Positions 7,156 to 15,077 of a stretch of 25,701 nucleotides of DNA are shown here, piece by piece. Origin of the DNA: Bacteroidota bacterium (GTDB taxonomy: Bacteria > Bacteroidota > Bacteroidia > Sphingobacteriales > Sphingobacteriaceae); assembly GCA_013288465.1 (NCBI GenBank), contig JABDBT010000022.1:1-25701 (forward strand), given 5' to 3'. The first letter of the stretch is position 1, and each line of letters starts with the position of its first letter. The notes under the pieces were generated by a model. It did no database searches and was not told the origin of the DNA. It saw only the letters and a program-made list of their open reading frames with translations. Both the position numbers and the translations under genes were made by a program.

Positions 7156-8604
7156 TTAATTTATTCCCCTAAATAACCTGCTCCAGCGTATTTTGCTAAA
7201 GAATGAGCCATTATCGTCCCAGCTCATCCATATAAACAGGGCTTTGCCTACAATATGGTCTTCAGGTACAAATCCCCAGAAACGCGAATCGAGCGAATCG
7301 TGGCGGTTATCGCCCATCATCCAGTAATAATTCATTTTAAAGGTGTAAGTAGTTGTTTTTACACCGTTTATTAATATATCATTACCAACCTGTTGCAGCG
7401 TGTTACCTTCATAAACGGTAATACTGCGGCGATAAATAGGCAGCGTAAGGCTATCTAATTTTACGGTCCACCCTTTTTTAGGGATAATTACAGTCCCGTA
7501 ATTATCTACGTTCCAATTATAAATATGATCGTTGGGTAAGTGCTGGCTATTTGGGAAAATCTGTGGATCTGCTGCACCCTTCAGGGACATATTTTGCGTA
7601 ACAGATTTAACGCTTGGAATTGCTTTTAAAGCAGCGGCCGATTCTTTAGTCATCGTTGCAGGGCCACCCTCGTAATTTGATATATTTAAGTCGGTAGTTA
7701 CTTGCGGATTAATAAGCTCAGTGCCGGTCATTGTGAACGTATAGTCGGTTTGCTCGCCCGGAGGATTTGGTGCCGCTTTACCGTTTACAAATACTTGCGC
7801 ATCTACCAGGCTAATAGTATCGCCGGGCGTGCCCTGGCAGCGTTTTATATAGTTTTCGCGTTTATCAACCGGGCGGAAAAATGGCGAATCGGCTTCCATT
7901 GGGTAGTTAAACACTACGACATCGCCTTTTTTAATGTCGCTAAATCCCGGTAAACGGTGGTATGCTAATTCGAGCCCGTCCCAATATGCTTTTGTACCGA
8001 TAAGCGGCATGGTATGGTGCGCAAACGGGAAAGCAATTGGCGTCATAGGCACACGCGGGCCGTAATTCAATTTACTTACAAATAAGAAATCGCCTACTAA
8101 AAGCGAGCGTTCCATTGAGGGTGTTGGTATAGTATAAGCTTCAATAAAAAACGAGCGTATGAGGGTAGCGGCAACTACAGCAAATACGATCGCTTCTGTC
8201 CACTCCTGGGTTGATGATTTTTTTAACAGCGCCTTATGGGTTTCTTTAAACTCGCGGTTAGCTACCGGGCCCCAATACTTGGTTTCTTTATCAAAACCCC
8301 ATTTTGGAAGAAAATAAAAGGGCAATACAACGCCTTTAAATATGTCGGAAAGTTTGAATTTTTTAAAGGACTTCAAAAAATCTACGTACAGTCCAAAAGC
8401 CACGATAATGTTTACACCGGGTATAAGCAGCAAAATGATCCACCAGGTTGGCCTGCCGCTTATTTTGATCATTACATAACCGTTCAAAAGGGGGATCAAG
8501 CCCATCCAGCCCGGCTGGTTTGCTTTTTCGAACATTTTCCATAGGCCCACATAGGGCATAATAAAGAAAAAGATAATAAAGACTACAAATTCTACTATAT
8601 TCAC
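7156..8604 (-). CDS. lepB: Signal peptidase I (active-site complete)
   Basis: The enzyme cuts signal peptides from exported preproteins at the outer face of the inner membrane. Of its 482 residues, about 1-110 form the DUF5684-like multi-membrane domain (LWKMFEKANQPGWMGLIP, then SGRPTWWIILLLIPGVN), followed by a membrane segment (about 138-153) and the S26 catalytic domain. The catalytic dyad is Ser163 (TIPTPSMERSLLVGD, codon TCA) and Lys254 (NYIKRCQGTPGD); the MGDNRHDSLDSRFWGF box lies near the C-terminus. A large insertion between the two conserved boxes is usual in Bacteroidota. The start is GTG at 8604, 31 bases after the dapB stop on the same strand, so it belongs to the parA-dapB operon. 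Its 3' third is about 95% identical to that of the next gene. Confidence 0.95.
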   Translation of the reverse strand: MNIVEFVVFIIFFFIMPYVGLWKMFEKANQPGWMGLIPLLNGYVMIKISGRPTWWIILLLIPGVNIIVAFGLYVDFLKSFKKFKLSDIFKGVVLPFYFLPKWGFDKETKYWGPVANREFKETHKALLKKSSTQEWTEAIVFAVVAATLIRSFFIEAYTIPTPSMERSLLVGDFLFVSKLNYGPRVPMTPIAFPFAHHTMPLIGTKAYWDGLELAYHRLPGFSDIKKGDVVVFNYPMEADSPFFRPVDKRENYIKRCQGTPGDTISLVDAQVFVNGKAAPNPPGEQTDYTFTMTGTELINPQVTTDLNISNYEGGPATMTKESAAALKAIPSVKSVTQNMSLKGAADPQIFPNSQHLPNDHIYNWNVDNYGTVIIPKKGWTVKLDSLTLPIYRRSITVYEGNTLQQVGNDILINGVKTTTYTFKMNYYWMMGDNRHDSLDSRFWGFVPEDHIVGKALFIWMSWDDNGSFFSKIRWSRLFRGIN

Positions 8605-8635
8605 TATCGTGGTTTTTTGGGTTAAATATTATATT

Positions 8636-9385
8636 TTATGCGGTAAAACTAAACATATCCTGCACAGAATGAAATCCTTTTTTATCCTGCACCCATTCGG
8701 CAGCCAACACGGCCCCCAAAGCAAAGCCGTTGCGGTTATGCGCGGTATGTTTAAACTCAATGGTATCAACTTCCGAATCATAAATAACGGTATGTGTGCC
8801 CGGCACGCTATCCAGCCGGTGCGACTCGATCAATAACTGTCCGGTTTTCAAATTATCGTCAGTATTACCATCATTATCGGTCAGCACGTTTACCCATTCC
8901 TGCTTGGCGTCCAGGTTATCAATAATGCCTTCGGCAATGGTAATGGCCGTACCGCTTGGCGCATCCAGTTTTTGTACATGATGAATTTCTTCTACCTGTA
9001 CATCATAATAAGGGTAATTATTCATCAGCTTTGCCAGCAGCCGGTTTACATGGAAGAAAATATTTACCCCCACACTAAAGTTTGAGGCATATAGCAAGGT
9101 GCCGTCATTTTCGGCGCATTCCCGCTTTATTGCCGGTATTTGCTCATACCAGCCGGTGGTGCCAATTACAATAGGCACGCCCGCTTTAAAGCACTGGTCA
9201 ATATTATTTAATACCGTACCGGGTGTGCTAAACTCAATGGCTACGTCGGCCTTTTGCAGGTTCTCGGTAGTGAGGTCATGCAGGTTATCAAAATCAATTT
9301 TTAAAACTATCTCGTGTTTACGGTCGGTAGCGATCTTTTCAATGATCTTTCCCATTTTCCCGTAACCTAATAATGCAATTTTCAT
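8636..9385 (-). CDS. dapB: 4-hydroxy-tetrahydrodipicolinate reductase
   Basis: DapB reduces hydroxy-tetrahydrodipicolinate with NAD(P)H in the diaminopimelate/lysine pathway, feeding peptidoglycan cross-links. The 249 residues show the N-terminal dinucleotide-binding GYGKMG (7-12), GTTGWY (75-80), SNFSVGVN (101-108) and the catalytic EIHHVQKLDAPSGTA (133-147), with His135 and Lys139 as the expected catalytic residues. It is cytosolic. It is slightly shorter than the E. coli enzyme, which is normal for Bacteroidota. It lies 220 bases after the DUF5683 gene, the widest gap in the operon, and this gap carries a strong hairpin (9460-9483). No TAnnTTTG box was found directly upstream. lepB follows closely. 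Confidence 0.95.
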   Translation of the reverse strand: MKIALLGYGKMGKIIEKIATDRKHEIVLKIDFDNLHDLTTENLQKADVAIEFSTPGTVLNNIDQCFKAGVPIVIGTTGWYEQIPAIKRECAENDGTLLYASNFSVGVNIFFHVNRLLAKLMNNYPYYDVQVEEIHHVQKLDAPSGTAITIAEGIIDNLDAKQEWVNVLTDNDGNTDDNLKTGQLLIESHRLDSVPGTHTVIYDSEVDTIEFKHTAHNRNGFALGAVLAAEWVQDKKGFHSVQDMFSFTA

Positions 9386-9459
9386 TGTTGTATTGTATTT
9401 TTCATTTGGGATAAGGGAAATCGCTTTAAAGCCTATCGCCCGTTTTACCCCATCCTCCT

Positions 9460-9483
9460 CCTTCCCCTAAATATAGGGGAAGG
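9460..9483. other. Perfect 10-bp hairpin between the DUF5683 gene and dapB
   Basis: CCTTCCCCTA and TAGGGGAAGG form a perfect ten-base-pair stem around an AATA loop. No U-run follows on the minus strand, so it is not a classical intrinsic terminator in the operon direction. It could act as a processing site or partial terminator, or be a small dispersed palindrome. The rest of 9386-9605 shows no gene. Confidence 0.5.
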
Positions 9484-9605
9484 CATCGCACAGGGCCTGT
9501 ATTTTCATTTTTTAAACTAAAGTCATTTTCAACGCACTTAAAATTCTTAAACGCTATTTCCCTATCATTTAAATTAAGGAAACACAATTGTAAAACATAT
9601 ATCCC

Positions 9606-10289
9606 TTATCTTAACGCAAATGTAAGTTTTAAACCCGGAATATAGGAAGCATTAAAATTGCTTGCATAAGCGGTATTATTGAGCAGCGTGGGCGTAACTT
9701 TAAGGGATAGGTTATTATCCATAGTGTAAGAATGCTGAAACTTGGCGTCAATGTACGCATCGATCATTTGAATGCCCCATGCGGCAACAAAACCAAATAT
9801 ACCCAACTCTTCATCGCGTTTGTAACTTGCAACGGCATCGTTTATGGCGGCTGCCTGGTAGCCGGCTGCCTGGTATTCGTTGTAAAGGCCGTATTCGCGG
9901 GCGGTTGAAAGCGGGGCCTTCCCCTTTTCATAATCTTTCGCCACCAATAAATTTATCGAATATTGGCGCTCGTTATAAATATAAACCGTTGCAAGTAAGG
10001 TTAGCCCGGTATAAATAAGCGGCACTTTCCATATCTGGTGGTTATATACCTGCCCCCAACCCGGTATCATTAATGAATGCATAACCGCTTTATGCGGGCT
10101 ATGATTACTATCGGGATGCCACGTTTTCTCTTTTACCCTGGGCACAATGGGATGCGCCTTTACAGAATCGACACGGGCCTGCAGGTTTTTATCGGTCTTT
10201 GTTTTTTTGCCAACCGTATCAGGCGCTTGTGCTTTAACGGCTACAACGGATATACTTAGCAGGCAAATAATTAAAATACATTTATACAT
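9606..10289 (-). CDS. DUF5683 domain-containing secreted protein
   Basis: A 227-residue protein with a clear signal peptide (MYKCILIICLLSISVVAVKA, cleavage predicted near residue 20 before QAP). The DUF5683 core starts around residue 64 with HKAVMHSLMIPGWGQVYNHQIWKVP, followed by a membrane-like helix (LIYTGLTLLATVYIY) and further hydrophobic stretches. Function is unknown; the family is a constant neighbour of parAB and dapB in Bacteroidota, pointing to the cell envelope. I place the start at the ATG at 10289, one base after the parB stop, because a longer frame reaching 10361 would overlap parB by 71 bases and would put 24 non-signal residues before the signal peptide. The short spacing implies translational coupling with parB. 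Confidence 0.88.
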   Translation of the reverse strand: MYKCILIICLLSISVVAVKAQAPDTVGKKTKTDKNLQARVDSVKAHPIVPRVKEKTWHPDSNHSPHKAVMHSLMIPGWGQVYNHQIWKVPLIYTGLTLLATVYIYNERQYSINLLVAKDYEKGKAPLSTAREYGLYNEYQAAGYQAAAINDAVASYKRDEELGIFGFVAAWGIQMIDAYIDAKFQHSYTMDNNLSLKVTPTLLNNTAYASNFNASYIPGLKLTFALR

Positions 10290-10290
10290 A

Positions 10291-11205
10291 TTACCAATCC
10301 AACATTTCGAGGATACGGCTAAGGTCATCATCAGATAAAAATGGTATTTCAATAGTTCCATTTCCCTGGCTGTTTACCTTTAGCTTTACCCTTGTACTAA
10401 ACTTTGATGCCAGGTCGTCCTGTATCTTTTGTAACTGGAACGAGATAGGTTCGGGCTGTTTGCCTTCTTTCTTAACCTGCGATTTTTGCAGGTCGCGCAC
10501 CATTTCTTCCACCTTACGAACGGATAAACCCTGCTGAATGATATGTTTATGGATATATAATTGTTTACCGGGGTCGGTAACCGAAATTAATGCCTTGGCA
10601 TGGCCCATACTAATTTGCCCGTCGCGGATGGATGCCTGTATATCCGGTGGTAGTTTTAATAACCGCAGATAGTTGGTTACGGTTGACCGGTTTTTGCTTA
10701 CGCGATCACCCAATTCTTCCTGTTTTAGGGAGCATTCTTCAATCATCCGCTGAAAGCTGAGGGCAACTTCAATAGCATTCAGGTTTTCGCGCTGAATATT
10801 CTCAATCAATGCCATTTCCAGCATTTGCTGGTCATCGGCAGTGCGGATATAAGCCGGCACATGCGTTAAACCGGCCAGCTTTGAGGCACGTAAACGGCGT
10901 TCGCCCGATATAAGCTGGTAGCTATGCGCGTTAATGCGCCTTACAGTAATTGGCTGTATGATGCCTTGTTTTTTTATCGAATCGGCCAGCTCGGCCAGGG
11001 CATCTTCGTCAAAATCAGTACGGGGTTGGAAGGGGTTAACCTCCACCTCGCTTAATTTGATCTCGTTTACCGACCCTAAACCACTATATTCATTAGATTT
11101 AGACGAGGCAAGTGCTTGAGTATTTTTATTGGGATTTACGCTATCCGAATCATTTAAAAGGGCGCTTAATCCTTTACCCAGGGCATTTCTTTTTTCTGCA
11201 CTCAT
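10291..11205 (-). CDS. parB: Chromosome-partitioning protein ParB
   Basis: ParB binds parS sites near the origin, spreads as a CTP-dependent clamp and works with ParA to segregate origins. The 304 residues start with the chromosomal-type KRNALGKGLSALL. The ParB/Sulfiredoxin-like domain contains VNPFQPRTDFD (about 56-66), GIIQPITVR and the CTP-binding GERRLRAS box (101-108). A helix-turn-helix follows (EELGDRVSKNRSTVTNYLRLLKLP), and the C-terminal dimerisation domain ends in ILEMLDW. It starts three bases after the parA stop, a tight operon. No 16-base parS-like palindrome (consensus TGTTTCACGTGAAACA) was noticed in the window. Confidence 0.96.
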   Translation of the reverse strand: MSAEKRNALGKGLSALLNDSDSVNPNKNTQALASSKSNEYSGLGSVNEIKLSEVEVNPFQPRTDFDEDALAELADSIKKQGIIQPITVRRINAHSYQLISGERRLRASKLAGLTHVPAYIRTADDQQMLEMALIENIQRENLNAIEVALSFQRMIEECSLKQEELGDRVSKNRSTVTNYLRLLKLPPDIQASIRDGQISMGHAKALISVTDPGKQLYIHKHIIQQGLSVRKVEEMVRDLQKSQVKKEGKQPEPISFQLQKIQDDLASKFSTRVKLKVNSQGNGTIEIPFLSDDDLSRILEMLDW

Positions 11206-11208
11206 TTG

Positions 11209-12012
11209 TTAAACGGTTTCTGTTGCTGCACTTAGTTCGTTATTCACCAAACCGTTTTTACGTATAATTTCGCGGGCCAGGTTAAGGTAGTTAATAGCGC
11301 CTTTACAGGTAGCATCGTGCATAATTACAGATATCCCAAAGCTTGGCGCTTCGCTTAACCGGGTATTGCGCTGAATAATGGTATCAAAAACCATATCTTC
11401 AAAATGGTTGCGTACCTCTTCAACTACCTGGTTTGACAGGCGCAGCCTTACATCATACATGGTTAATAAAATACCCTCTACCTCTAACGCGGTATTCAAG
11501 CGGGTTTGAACAATTTTTATGGTATTTAACAATTTGCCTAATCCCTCTAAGGCAAAATACTCGCATTGAACCGGGATAATTACCGAATCGGCAGCAGTTA
11601 AAGCGTTAATGGTGATCAAACCTAATGATGGCGAGCAGTCAATGATAATAAAATCATATTCATCGCGGATACTGTTAAGTACCGCTTTCATTTTAAACTC
11701 GCGCTCTTCCAGGTTTATCATTTCAATCTCCGCGCCTACCAGGTCAATATGCGCTGGCAGCAGATCAAGATTGGGCGTATCTGTTTTAATAATGGCCGTA
11801 TGCGGGTCAATATTATTGATGATGCACTCATAAATGCTGTTTTTTATATCGCGCGGATCAAACCCGATACCTGATGTTGTGTTGGCCTGCGGATCGGCAT
11901 CCACTAATAATGTTTTATACTCTAATACAGCTAAACTGGCAGCCAGGTTTATGGATGAGGTGGTTTTACCTACCCCGCCTTTTTGATTGGCTAAAGCAAT
12001 TATTTTACTCAT
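11209..12012 (-). CDS. parA: Chromosome-partitioning ATPase ParA (Soj)
   Basis: A Walker-type ATPase that binds DNA non-specifically and drives origin segregation with ParB. The 267 residues show the deviant Walker A motif KGGVGKTT (11-18, with the signature lysine K11), the LLVDADPQANTT block, and Walker B IIIDCSPSLG. The absence of an N-terminal DNA-binding extension and the pairing with a GKGLSALL-type ParB indicate the chromosomal (Soj) class rather than a plasmid type. It is the first gene of the minus-strand operon; a promoter lies about 95 bases upstream (12105-12133), leaving an AT-rich leader with a 12-base palindrome. Confidence 0.96.
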   Translation of the reverse strand: MSKIIALANQKGGVGKTTSSINLAASLAVLEYKTLLVDADPQANTTSGIGFDPRDIKNSIYECIINNIDPHTAIIKTDTPNLDLLPAHIDLVGAEIEMINLEEREFKMKAVLNSIRDEYDFIIIDCSPSLGLITINALTAADSVIIPVQCEYFALEGLGKLLNTIKIVQTRLNTALEVEGILLTMYDVRLRLSNQVVEEVRNHFEDMVFDTIIQRNTRLSEAPSFGISVIMHDATCKGAINYLNLAREIIRKNGLVNNELSAATETV

Positions 12013-12068
12013 TTTATATATATTTCCAAAAATTGATAACAGTGGTTTATAATAACGAAAAATAGAAA

Positions 12069-12080
12069 TAGAAATTTCTA
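12069..12080. promoter_or_regulatory. 12-base palindrome in the parA leader
   Basis: TAGAAATTTCTA is a perfect palindrome within the predicted parA 5' leader, preceded on the plus strand by a second AATAGAAATAG-like word. It could be an operator or a small hairpin, but its AT content makes chance plausible. Confidence 0.25.
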
Positions 12081-12104
12081 CCTTCGGAAAGTTTTTACCC
12101 GGTG

Positions 12105-12133
12105 CTAAGATACATATTAAAACAACTCAGCAA
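12105..12133 (-). promoter_or_regulatory. Promoter of the parA-parB-DUF5683-dapB-lepB operon
   Basis: On the minus strand a TATCTTAG box (12112-12105) is close to TAnnTTTG, with TTG at 12133-12131, 18 bases upstream, as the -33 element. This is the form often seen for housekeeping promoters in Bacteroidota. The transcript would begin near 12098 and carry a leader of about 85 bases. Confidence 0.55.
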
Positions 12134-12169
12134 TCCACAGGATTTGCCAACTTACAAACAAATTAGGGT

Positions 12170-12313
12170 TGAATTATTGAGTTATTGAATTATTGATAGG
12201 CATTCGCACTAAGATCCAAGAACCAAGAATCAAGAGCCAGGATATTAGACTCTTAATTTGCATAAACTAATTCAATAACTCAATAATTCACTAACTCAAC
12301 AATTCAATAATTA
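12170..12313. repeat. ATTGAATTATTGAGTT-word inverted repeat upstream of the FMN reductase gene
   Basis: Perfect 23-base inverted arms lie at 12170-12192 and 12268-12290, and the right side continues with further words (CTAACTCAACAATTCAATAA) to about 12313. The loop (12193-12267) holds a second vocabulary, CCAAGAACCAAGAATCAAGAGCC at 12215-12237, related in inverse orientation to 16402-16422. Together with the parA promoter and leader this accounts for the gene-free stretch 12013-12325. Confidence 0.8.
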
Positions 12314-12325
12314 TCCTTCCCCCGC

Positions 12326-12847
12326 ATGGTTACAATAATAGCAGGTACCAACCGCCCCAACAGCTCAACCATAAAACTAGCCCAATATTATCAAAAAATA
12401 TTAGGTCAAAAAGGTTTAGAGACCGGGCTATTATCATTAACCCAATTGCCGGGCAGCCTAATTGAAACCGATCTGTACGGTAACCGCAGCCCCCAATTTG
12501 AACCTATACAGGATATAATTACCAAAACAGATAAATTTTTGTTTGTTATACCTGAATATAATGGCAGTTTCCCCGGTGTGTTAAAGGTATTTATTGATGC
12601 CTGCTCATTCCCGGAAAGCTTTTACGAAAAGAAAGCCGCTTTAGTTGGCCTGTCATCAGGTAAATATGGAAATATACGCGGGATAGATCATTTTACAGGT
12701 ATTTGCCATTATATCCACTTACACGTAATGCCTTTAAAGATCCATATCGCCAACATCAGAGCCGAGCTGAATGCCAATGGCGACCTTTTTAATGAGGATA
12801 CCCTGCGATTTACCGATGAGCAGATGGAGAAGTTTATTACTTTTTAG
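12326..12847 (+). CDS. NAD(P)H-dependent FMN reductase family protein
   Basis: A flavodoxin-fold oxidoreductase (FMN_red family, NADPH-dependent) of 173 residues. The FMN phosphate-binding loop is GTNRPNSST (7-15), and the flavin-ring-binding loop is PEYNGSFPG (76-84), followed by the helix VLKVFIDAC. Such enzymes reduce FMN, quinones or azo compounds; the substrate here is not known. It is cytosolic. The start at ATG 12326 puts the hydrophobic first strand (VTIIAG) at the N-terminus, as in the family. It stands alone, preceded by an inverted-repeat array and followed by another; its stop codon begins the GTTGTAA array at 12845. Confidence 0.9.
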   Translation: MVTIIAGTNRPNSSTIKLAQYYQKILGQKGLETGLLSLTQLPGSLIETDLYGNRSPQFEPIQDIITKTDKFLFVIPEYNGSFPGVLKVFIDACSFPESFYEKKAALVGLSSGKYGNIRGIDHFTGICHYIHLHVMPLKIHIANIRAELNANGDLFNEDTLRFTDEQMEKFITF

Positions 12848-12955
12848 TTGTAAGGGTTATAAAAAGTTGTAATGGTTGTAATAAGTTATAAAGGTTATTT
12901 TTATTAGTAACAACTACTACAACATTTTCAACCACTACAACATCTACAACTTACC
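12845..12955. repeat. GTTGTAA-word imperfect inverted repeat between convergent genes
   Basis: The left half (12845-12900) is built of GTTGTAA/GGTTATAA words and the right half (12911-12953) of the complementary TACAAC/CTACAAC words, so the region can fold into a long imperfect hairpin. It fills the complete space between the FMN reductase stop (12845-12847) and the VIT gene stop (12944-12946); the last codons of the latter (AAG TTG TAG) are themselves made of the word. A bidirectional terminator role is plausible. Confidence 0.75.
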
Positions 12956-13639
12956 CCCATTAATCAACCTAGCCATTAAAAATGCTGCCCCGGCGGCTAA
13001 CGCGCCGATGATGAGTACTTTTAACGCGCCTTTAAAAGGAGGTTGGCCTGTTACTTTGCTTTTTAAATACCCGAAAATGAACAGGCATATCATGGTGATA
13101 ACGCACGAATAATATAACCCGTTGATAGAGTTAGCTGTAAAAAAATAGGGCGATAATGGTATAATGCCGCCCACAATATAGGATAGGCCAATAGTTATGG
13201 CGCTTTGGCTGGCGCGGTTAGCTTGGGGTTTTTCCAATCCCAGTTCATAGCGCATCATAAAATCGACCCATTTATCGGTGTCCTTTGCCATTTCATCGGC
13301 AACCTGTATTTGCAGGGCCTCTGATAAGCCAAAATCGGCAAATACTTCCATTACTTCGGCCTTTTCCTGTTCGGGCACACGCTGTACCTCATCATATTCG
13401 CGTTTTAGTTCTGATGCGTAATGCTCGGCTTCCGTGCGCCCGGCTAAAAACCCGCCCAGGCCCATGGCTATTGAGCCGGCAACAATTTCGGCAATACCGG
13501 CGGTAATAATGATGGTTGATGAATTTACAGCCCCGCTCAAGCCCGCTGCCAACGCAAACGGAACGGTTAAACCATCAGACATGCCGATAACAATATCGCG
13601 GATGGTATCAGAGCTTTTTAAATGATGTTCGTGATGCAT
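12944..13639 (-). CDS. VIT1/CCC1-family divalent metal (Fe/Mn) transporter
   Basis: A 231-residue inner-membrane protein of the VIT/CCC1 family, which exports or sequesters Fe2+ or Mn2+ by proton exchange. Membrane segments 1-2 are in the N-terminal third (IVIGMSDGLTVPFALAAGLSG, then IIITAGIAEIVAGSIAMGLGGFLAG), with three more after residue 145. Between them lies the cytosolic metal-binding domain with many Glu residues (from E70) ending in WVDFMMRYELGL, where M128, M129 and E132 correspond to the metal-binding Met-Met-x-x-Glu of plant VIT1. The N-terminus is His-rich (MHHEHH). It is divergent from the barrel-protein gene at 13734 with a 94-base gap. No -7 box was recognised. Confidence 0.9.
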   Translation of the reverse strand: MHHEHHLKSSDTIRDIVIGMSDGLTVPFALAAGLSGAVNSSTIIITAGIAEIVAGSIAMGLGGFLAGRTEAEHYASELKREYDEVQRVPEQEKAEVMEVFADFGLSEALQIQVADEMAKDTDKWVDFMMRYELGLEKPQANRASQSAITIGLSYIVGGIIPLSPYFFTANSINGLYYSCVITMICLFIFGYLKSKVTGQPPFKGALKVLIIGALAAGAAFLMARLINGGKL

Positions 13640-13706
13640 AAGTAAATGTATGGGGATAAATTTTAATTATTTGTAAAGGAAGGTAGTTTATTATTAGTCT
13701 GAATAA

Positions 13707-13714
13707 TATATTTG
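13707..13714 (+). promoter_or_regulatory. -7 box of the first barrel-protein gene
   Basis: TATATTTG (TAnnTTTG) in the context AATAATATATTTGCC, 19 bases before the ATG. The same box and context recur before the paralogue at 15055-15062. The -33 region (GTTTA near 13686) is weak. Confidence 0.6.
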
Positions 13715-13733
13715 CCTCACCTAAACATCATTT

Positions 13734-15014
13734 ATGAAACAGCTATACACATTTCTTTTCCTCCTTATTATCCTTCCTTTTTTCACATCGGCACAAAGCA
13801 ATTACAAACCGGGCTATGTGGTAATTTTAAAAGGTGATACTTTACACGGGTTTATTAACTATAAAGACTGGAATAAAAACCCAACCGCTATTAGTTTCAA
13901 AAAAGACCTCAATACAACAAAAAGCGAAACTTTTTCGATTGCAAATACTGATGCATTTGTTGTAAATGGGTACGAATATTATAAAAAGTATGTAGGAAAG
14001 ATAAGCCAGGATGCCATAGATATAACCTATTTATCAAGAGGGCTTGATTCAACATACAAGGTTGATACTGTTTTTTTAAGAGCTATTAGCACGGGTAAGA
14101 ATGTAACATTATATGAATATGTTGACATATTAAAAGTGAGGTATTTTATAGCCGAAAAAAGCGCGCCGCCGGCCGAATTATCCTACCACGTTTATTTTGA
14201 TTTGGGGGACGCTACTAAAGTGGCTAAGCAAAGAGGGTATATGCAGCAATTACAAACACTGTCGGCAAAATACCAACCGCAAAACCCGGCCTTGTTTGAC
14301 GAAATAGCAAATATTGATTATACCGCTGAAGCCTTAAAAGAAGTAGTTTCAAAAATTAACGGGGTGGCCAATGGTTCAAACAACAAAATTGTATTCACGG
14401 GCGAAGACCATGCCAGCGTAAGGTTTTTTGTTGGGATAGGGGTTAATAACACGGGGCTATATTTTACAGGAGATAATGATTTTGCCACTGTAAAAACATC
14501 TTCGTCGGTTTTCCCCGAAATTACTATTGGCGCCGATATATTTTTAAACAAAAATGTTGGAAATCTTATTCTAAGAACAAGCCTTAATTTAACAGGCGAT
14601 AACGGCTCTTTCACATATAACAATACCAGCGCGTTTCCGTACATGACTGTGTTAAAGTTTAATCAATATACAGCTTCGCTAAACCCGCAGTTATTGTACA
14701 ATGTGTATAATACATCTCCTTTAAAACTTTATATATCGGCAGGTGTGGCGGCTAATTTTTCAATGTATAACAATAAACAATATTACAGGGTAAAAAATGC
14801 TACCGTTACCCCTGAATCTGTCCTTCAGTTAACTGAACCATTTGAACCCCAGGCCCTTTTTTTAACTGAAACCATAAAAGCCGGAGTTGTTTTAAACAAT
14901 AAGCTGGATATTCATATAGGTTATGTTCCTCCTGCCAGCATTGAGTTTGAAGGATCATACAGTATCAAAACCACCTCGTACCAGGCAGGTATAAGTTATT
15001 TGTTTGGTAAGTAG
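13734..15014 (+). CDS. Predicted outer-membrane beta-barrel protein, tandem paralogue 1
   Basis: A 426-residue exported protein. The signal peptide is residues 1-20 (cleavage TSA|QSN), and the mature N-terminus NYKPGYVVILKGDTLHGFINYKDW is shared with the next gene. About residues 25-210 form a soluble-looking N-terminal domain with a run of turns and strands; from about 225 (VRFFVGIGVNNTGLYF) to the end (YQAGISYLFGK) there are alternating hydrophobic strands typical of an outer-membrane barrel. Function is unknown. It is the sister of the gene at 15078, with matching promoter box, signal peptide and domain order, so a tandem duplication is clear. It has no TonB box or lipobox. Confidence 0.8.
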   Translation: MKQLYTFLFLLIILPFFTSAQSNYKPGYVVILKGDTLHGFINYKDWNKNPTAISFKKDLNTTKSETFSIANTDAFVVNGYEYYKKYVGKISQDAIDITYLSRGLDSTYKVDTVFLRAISTGKNVTLYEYVDILKVRYFIAEKSAPPAELSYHVYFDLGDATKVAKQRGYMQQLQTLSAKYQPQNPALFDEIANIDYTAEALKEVVSKINGVANGSNNKIVFTGEDHASVRFFVGIGVNNTGLYFTGDNDFATVKTSSSVFPEITIGADIFLNKNVGNLILRTSLNLTGDNGSFTYNNTSAFPYMTVLKFNQYTASLNPQLLYNVYNTSPLKLYISAGVAANFSMYNNKQYYRVKNATVTPESVLQLTEPFEPQALFLTETIKAGVVLNNKLDIHIGYVPPASIEFEGSYSIKTTSYQAGISYLFGK

Positions 15015-15054
15015 TAATCGGCTAAAAAAACAAGGCATTAATTAGTTTGAATAA

Positions 15055-15062
15055 TATATTTG
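15055..15062 (+). promoter_or_regulatory. -7 box of the second barrel-protein gene
   Basis: TATATTTG in the context AATAATATATTTGCCC, 15 bases before the ATG at 15078. This box is the duplicate of the one at 13707-13714, so each paralogue keeps its own promoter. Because the box overlaps the in-frame TTG at 15060, that TTG is not a credible start. Confidence 0.6.
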
Positions 15063-15077
15063 CCCACCCTATCATTT

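Noticed and set aside
10290..10361. Longer N-terminus of the DUF5683 protein (start at 10361)
   Set aside because: It would overlap the parB 3' end and place 24 residues before an otherwise ideal signal peptide starting at the ATG at 10289.
10291..12325. parS site or replication origin near parAB
   Set aside because: No 16-base palindrome close to TGTTTCACGTGAAACA, no cluster of DnaA boxes and no dnaA or dnaN gene were seen; in this phylum parAB need not adjoin the origin.
15060..15077. TTG start for the second barrel-protein gene
   Set aside because: It falls inside the TATATTTG promoter box and adds six residues before the signal peptide; the sister gene starts at the equivalent ATG.
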